8,768 nt of DNA from Pseudomonadota bacterium (GTDB taxonomy: Bacteria; Pseudomonadota; Alphaproteobacteria; Rhizobiales; Kaistiaceae), in contig JAEZEN010000301.1 of NCBI GenBank assembly GCA_023433185.1, positions 1-8,768 of the forward strand, written 5' to 3'. The translations under genes were made by a program, and so were the position numbers. The notes below the pieces were generated by a model. That model made no database searches. It was not told the DNA's origin and saw only the letters and a list, made by a program, of their open reading frames with translations. Of the stretch, positions 4,875 to 8,768 are shown piece by piece. Each line of letters begins with the position of its first letter. Within the stretch, counting starts at the first letter, position 1.

Positions 4875-7090
4875 CACCGGCCTCCCGTCATCGCGGCGAT
4901 CGCGCTTCCTTCGGCGGCGTCGCCTGGATCCTGTCTGCGATCCTCGTCGTCTCGCCGCTGCTGCTCGGCAGCAACCGGCCGGCATTCTGGGTATTCAACG
5001 GCGTGCTGGCGGTGGCGGCCGTCGCCGTCCTGGTTGGCCTCGCGTGGCGTCGCGAGGTGCCGGAGGCCGACTGGCGTCCCGTGGCGTGGGGGCTGGTCGG
5101 CGTCTCCGCCGTCATGGCGTGGATGGTGATCCAGGCGGTCCCGCTGGCCGGCGCCTTCCCGAGGCTGCTCTTCCTCACCGGTCGATCAGGGGCGGTCGAC
5201 ACGTTCCGCACGATCAGCGTCGACCCGGCTGCGACGTTGACCGCGATCGTCCGCTTCGCCACGCCGGCGCTTCTCGGCTTCGTCGCGCTCGTGGCCTATC
5301 TCGATCGCGAAGGCGCCCGCCGCGCGTCGCGGCTTCTCGACATCGTGATCCTGGTCGCGAGCCTGATCAGCGCCTACGGGCTCTTCGCCCTCCATTTCGG
5401 CTCCGGCCAGCCCGCGCTGGTCGCGTCGCCCGACTACGCGGGCTTCCTCACCGGCACCTTCGTCAACCGGAACACCGCGGCGACCTATCTGTCGATCGCG
5501 CTCGTCGCCTGCCTGGCGCGCTTTCTCGAAATGGCCGCGCAGCCCCTGCCCGCGGGCACCCGCAGGCGGCAGGCGCCGCGCGAGCGATCATTCGGCGGGG
5601 TCTACATCGTCGCCGCAGCCTTCCTCGCCACCGCCGTGCTCAGCACCGGCTCGCGCGCGGGCATGGTCGCGGGCCTGCTCGGCATCGCCGCCACCCTCGC
5701 GGTCGGCGCGCGGGGAGTCCTGCGCTCCGGCGGCCGGACCTGGATCGTGATCGCCGGCGGGGTGGTGGCCGTGGCGGTGGTCGCGGTCCTCGCGGCGGGG
5801 TCCGTGCTCGAGCGGATCGGCGAGGGGCAGGTCTCCGACGACATCCGCTTCGCGGTCTATGCGAACACCCTCGACATGATCGAGGACCGGCCGTTCCTCG
5901 GCCACGGCGCCGGGTCCTTCGCGACGCTGTTCCCGCTGTATCACGGGCCCGACGTCCCTTCGGAGCGGGTCTGGCTCAGCGCCCACAACAGCTACCTCCA
6001 GGCGGCGGCGGAGCTCGGCCTGCCGGCGCTGGCGGTGATGCTCCTGGTGCTCAGCGGCGCCTTCGTCAACGTCCTCGCCAACGCCCTGTCGCCGCGCGCC
6101 GCGTCGGTCTCGGTCGCGGCCGTCGGCGCCTTCGTCGTCGTCGCGGTCCATTCGCTCCTCGACTTCAGCATCCAGATCGAGGCGGTGGCGATCCTCTTCG
6201 CCATCCTGGTCGGCGCCGGTACGGGCGCCGCGCTCGGCGCCCGGGTCGGATCGCCGACGGCCGAGCCGGAACCGGCGCCCGCGGCGCGCGACCTGACGCC
6301 ACGGACGATCCGTACGCGGCTGGCCTATACCGTCGTGAAGGAGGCGCCGTCGGCTGCGACGGAACCGGAAGGGGCACCGCGACGGATCTACGTTTTCGGC
6401 GACCTCCATGGACGCAGCGACCTTGCCGCCGGCCTCAAGGCCGCGATTGCGCGGGACATGACGGAGCGGCCATGCGAGCGTCCGGTGATCGTCGGCCTCG
6501 GCGACTACATCGACCGCGGGCCGGATTCGCGGGGCGTGCTCGAGTTGCTGTCGACGGGGCTCCATCCCGAGGCGGATCACGTCTTCATCCGCGGCAACCA
6601 CGAGCAACTGGTCATCGACGCCCTGGCCGGCGACGAGTCGGCCTATGACGTGTGGGTGCAGTCCGGCGGTCTCGAATGCCTGAAATCCTATGGGGTCGAC
6701 ATTCGCGAGGCGCTGCGCGGCCGCGAAGGCTTCGAAGCGACCCGAAAGGAGTTCGCACGGATTTTACCATACGCGCATTTCGATTTTCTCCGGGTCATGC
6801 CCATCAAGTACCTTGAGGGGGAGTATCTGTTCGTCCACGGCGGGGTCGATCCCGCCCGGCGGCTGGAAGAGCAGGCGGCCCGGGACTTTCTGTGGCACCG
6901 GCACGAGGATCAGAGCCGCGACGATGTCTTCGAGAGAGTTGTCGTCCATGGTCACACGCCGGTTCCCGAGCCGTTCCTCGGCCGCTACCGAATCAATCTC
7001 GACACCGGCGCCTACGCATCAAATCGACTTAGTTGCCTCGTACTCGAGGGCCACGACCGGCGGCTCCTGGAGCTCTCCGATGGACGCTGA
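4871..7090 (+). CDS. O-antigen ligase/Wzy-type polymerase fused to a PPP-family metallophosphatase
   Basis: This 739-residue protein has two parts. Residues about 13-455 are a polytopic membrane domain with roughly 12 hydrophobic segments and a large periplasmic loop (about 312-372). It carries Wzy_C/O-antigen ligase hallmarks: FVNRNTAATY (197-206), STGSRAG (258-264), GHGAGSF (344-350) and AHNSYLQAAAELG (371-383), where H372 fits the conserved ligase histidine. It would join lipid-linked repeat units. After a Pro/Ala linker (about 456-503), residues 504-735 form a complete PPP-type phosphatase with GDLHGR (510-515), GDYIDRGPDS (544-553), RGNHE (574-578), VHGG (655-658) and HGHTP (693-697). 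Metal ligands would be D511, H513, D545, N576, H656 and H695, with H577 as the catalytic His. GNHE rather than GNHD favours a protein phosphatase over ApaH. An even number of membrane spans would place this domain in the cytosol. The chosen ATG overlaps a short upstream ORF (ATGA) but has GGAGG only one base away. Alternatives in frame are GTG 4775, ATG 4712, 4817 and 4847. The BY-kinase gene follows after 34 bases, so they are probably one operon. Confidence 0.9.
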   Translation: MTPASRHRGDRASFGGVAWILSAILVVSPLLLGSNRPAFWVFNGVLAVAAVAVLVGLAWRREVPEADWRPVAWGLVGVSAVMAWMVIQAVPLAGAFPRLLFLTGRSGAVDTFRTISVDPAATLTAIVRFATPALLGFVALVAYLDREGARRASRLLDIVILVASLISAYGLFALHFGSGQPALVASPDYAGFLTGTFVNRNTAATYLSIALVACLARFLEMAAQPLPAGTRRRQAPRERSFGGVYIVAAAFLATAVLSTGSRAGMVAGLLGIAATLAVGARGVLRSGGRTWIVIAGGVVAVAVVAVLAAGSVLERIGEGQVSDDIRFAVYANTLDMIEDRPFLGHGAGSFATLFPLYHGPDVPSERVWLSAHNSYLQAAAELGLPALAVMLLVLSGAFVNVLANALSPRAASVSVAAVGAFVVVAVHSLLDFSIQIEAVAILFAILVGAGTGAALGARVGSPTAEPEPAPAARDLTPRTIRTRLAYTVVKEAPSAATEPEGAPRRIYVFGDLHGRSDLAAGLKAAIARDMTERPCERPVIVGLGDYIDRGPDSRGVLELLSTGLHPEADHVFIRGNHEQLVIDALAGDESAYDVWVQSGGLECLKSYGVDIREALRGREGFEATRKEFARILPYAHFDFLRVMPIKYLEGEYLFVHGGVDPARRLEEQAARDFLWHRHEDQSRDDVFERVVVHGHTPVPEPFLGRYRINLDTGAYASNRLSCLVLEGHDRRLLELSDGR

Positions 7091-7111
7091 ACGGTGCGAA
7101 TCCTTCGTTCC

Positions 7112-7116
7112 GGAAG
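7112..7116 (+). promoter_or_regulatory. Ribosome-binding site of the Wzc-like gene
   Basis: GGAAG lies eight bases before the ATG at 7125 and supports that start. The site sits in the 34-base gap after the polymerase-phosphatase stop codon, consistent with co-transcription and separate ribosome loading. Confidence 0.55.
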
Positions 7117-7124
7117 ACGGCTAG

Positions 7125-8768
7125 ATGGATCGTCTGGTCCACGAGACATGGAGCGGCAGAGTGCCTGACGAACAGGGGAGCGGCCTCGATTCCGCCCGCT
7201 TCGACCTGAAGTCCGGTGTCGCCTTCACGCGCCGGCGATGGCGGACCATCTTCTTCACCGCGCTCGGCGTGATGGGGCTGATCGTGCTCGCCGCCGCGCA
7301 GCTCGACCGCCGCTATACCGCCTCGGCCCTTGTCGTGGTCGATTCCCGCGCCTCGCAGCTCGTCGGCTTCGACGCCGCCTCCGACCCGGTGAGTGCCGGC
7401 TTCGCCATCGATGCCGAGGTCGCGATCGCCCGCTCGCCATCGGTGATCGAGCGCGTCGTCCGCCAGCTCGACCTGTGGCGGGCGCCGGGCTTCGCGCCAC
7501 GCCCCTCGCTCACCGACCGGCTCCTGGTGATGGTCGGCCTCGCCGAACCGGTGTCGGAAGCACCGCCCGAAAACTGGGCCAGCCTGACGCCGGAACAGCG
7601 CCTCGACGTCATCGCGTCCGTCGAGCGGGCCCTCGACATCCAGCGGCGCCCGCTGACCAGCCTCATCGACATCTCCGCCACCGCCCGGTCCCCCGAGCTC
7701 GCCGCGGCCATCGCCAATGCCCTCGCCGAGACCTATCTCGCGGTCCAGACCGACGAGAAGGTCCAGTCGACGCAGCGGGCCGTGGATTTCCTCCGTGATC
7801 GGGTGAGCGAGCTGGCGCGGGAGATCGACGCGCTCGAGGCGGAGCTCGAGGATTTCGTGACCGCGAGGCTCGCCGAGCTCGGCTCGGCGGAAGCCCGCGC
7901 CATGCTGCTCGCCCTCGACCGCAACGCCGAATCGCGGGCGAACCTCGTCAGGAGCCTCAACGATCTCCAGAGTGCCCTCGACGAGCAGAACTTCGACCGT
8001 GCCGTCGACCTGGTCGGCGGCACGACGGCCGACTATGCCCGCCGCAGGGCGGCGCTCCTCGCCCAGCTCGAGACGGCGACGCTCAGTCCCAGCGACATGC
8101 GGCGTATCCAGGACGATCTCGCCAGGACCGAGGAGGAGATCCGCGCGGCGGCCGCGAGCCGGGCCGCGATGCTCCGCACGGAGATCGCCGAGACCGAACG
8201 CTCGGGTGCCCAGCTCCGCGCGCGGCTCGAGACGGAGCTCGGCCAGCAGGACGTGCCGCGCGAAGTCGGAACGGAGCTGTTTCGGCTCCAGCGCGATGCC
8301 GAGATCCAGCGCAACCTCTACAGCAGCTACCTCACCAAGCTCCGCCAGGTCGAGCAGCAGTCGGGCTTCGACCTGCCCGACAGCCGCATCGCGGCCCCGG
8401 CGACGCCGCCGCGGCAAGCGAGCTATCCGCCGCTCGCCGCGATCGGGCTGGGCGGCCTCTTCGTCTCGCTCTTCGCCGGTTTCGGCGCGGCCCTTCTCAG
8501 GGAGTACTATGTCGGGGGCGCGACGACCGCGGAGCAGCTCGAGGCCGTGACCGGCGTGCCGGTGATCGCCGCGATACCCGCCTTCAGGCCGCGGCCGGGC
8601 TCGGACCCGGCGCCCGACCTCGCCATCGTCACGGAGCCGCTTTCGGCGTTCTCGGAATCGATCCGTCGCATGCGGCTCGGTATCGAGGCCTATGTCCGGC
8701 AGGACAGGTACTGCCTCTTCGTCACCTCGGCCTTTCCCGACGAGGGCAAGACGACGCTCGCCCTCGCC
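7125..8768 (+). CDS. Wzz/Wzc-like chain-length determinant with BY-kinase domain (3' end beyond window)
   Basis: The frame is open from the ATG at 7125 to the right edge (548 codons, no stop), so the gene is partial. The product is an inner-membrane polysaccharide co-polymerase that sets chain length and couples synthesis to export by tyrosine autophosphorylation. Order of parts: cytosolic N-terminus; first membrane span about 41-60 after basic TRRRWR; Wzz-type periplasmic region (about 61-205); long helical, probably coiled-coil segment (about 210-410) ending in a GNVR-like LFRLQRDAEIQRNLYSSYL (385-403); Pro-rich RIAAPATPPRQASYPP (421-436); second span about 437-458; and the start of the kinase with Walker A SAFPDEGKTT (535-544). 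Walker A', Walker B and the tyrosine cluster would lie outside the window, so kinase activity cannot be confirmed; a split or Tyr-poor form is possible. The start has a GGAAG ribosome-binding site, though the GTG 12 codons on is an alternative. It follows the polymerase-phosphatase gene closely and is likely its functional partner. Confidence 0.9.
   Translation, partial: MDRLVHETWSGRVPDEQGSGLDSARFDLKSGVAFTRRRWRTIFFTALGVMGLIVLAAAQLDRRYTASALVVVDSRASQLVGFDAASDPVSAGFAIDAEVAIARSPSVIERVVRQLDLWRAPGFAPRPSLTDRLLVMVGLAEPVSEAPPENWASLTPEQRLDVIASVERALDIQRRPLTSLIDISATARSPELAAAIANALAETYLAVQTDEKVQSTQRAVDFLRDRVSELAREIDALEAELEDFVTARLAELGSAEARAMLLALDRNAESRANLVRSLNDLQSALDEQNFDRAVDLVGGTTADYARRRAALLAQLETATLSPSDMRRIQDDLARTEEEIRAAAASRAAMLRTEIAETERSGAQLRARLETELGQQDVPREVGTELFRLQRDAEIQRNLYSSYLTKLRQVEQQSGFDLPDSRIAAPATPPRQASYPPLAAIGLGGLFVSLFAGFGAALLREYYVGGATTAEQLEAVTGVPVIAAIPAFRPRPGSDPAPDLAIVTEPLSAFSESIRRMRLGIEAYVRQDRYCLFVTSAFPDEGKTTLALA

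Noticed and set aside
5044..6648. 534-residue plus-strand frame within the polymerase gene
   Set aside because: Its Arg/Gly-rich composition without membrane segments or motifs is typical of an out-of-frame reading. The main frame contains both the ligase and phosphatase signatures continuously.
7029..8417. 462-residue minus-strand frame opposite the Wzc-like gene
   Set aside because: It has no motif, while the plus-strand frame from 7125 has membrane spans, GNVR-like region and Walker A in the right order.

Overview
This is a G+C-rich window (about two thirds G+C or more by eye) whose gene content and codon use suggest an alphaproteobacterium, probably a rhizobial or rhodospirillal relative. 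No rRNA, tRNA or other lineage marker is present, so the taxonomic placement is an inference. The window covers the edge and part of the core of an exopolysaccharide or capsule locus of the Wzy-dependent type.

Layout from left to right. (1) 122-1051 (+) is an ArsR-like winged-helix regulator with a large C-terminal domain of unknown role. (2) 1098-2678 (-), tail to tail with it, is an undecaprenyl-phosphate sugar-1-phosphate transferase (polyprenyl phosphotransferase), the enzyme that starts repeat-unit synthesis. (3) 2848-4527 (-) is a secreted right-handed beta-helix protein resembling family 9 polysaccharide lyases, with RTX calcium-binding repeats and a type I secretion tail. (4) 4528-4870 is a divergent regulatory region with an AT-rich core and a candidate short leader ORF. 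(5) 4871-7090 (+) is an O-antigen ligase/Wzy-type polymerase fused in frame to a complete PPP-family metallophosphatase. (6) 7125 to the right edge (+) is a Wzz/Wzc-like chain-length determinant with a BY-kinase domain, cut off just after its Walker A motif.

In the likely pathway, the phosphotransferase loads the first sugar phosphate onto undecaprenyl phosphate in the inner membrane. Glycosyltransferases and a flippase outside the window complete and flip the repeat unit. The Wzy-like domain polymerises it, and the Wzc-like protein sets chain length and export through tyrosine-kinase cycling. The RTX lyase, exported by a type I system not seen here, may trim or release the polymer or attack an outside uronate polymer.

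The most notable item is the polymerase-phosphatase fusion, located directly upstream of the BY-kinase. It may put polymerisation and dephosphorylation in one polypeptide and replace the usual separate Wzb- or CpsB-type phosphatase. That role is inferred; the two domains and their motifs are read directly from the sequence.
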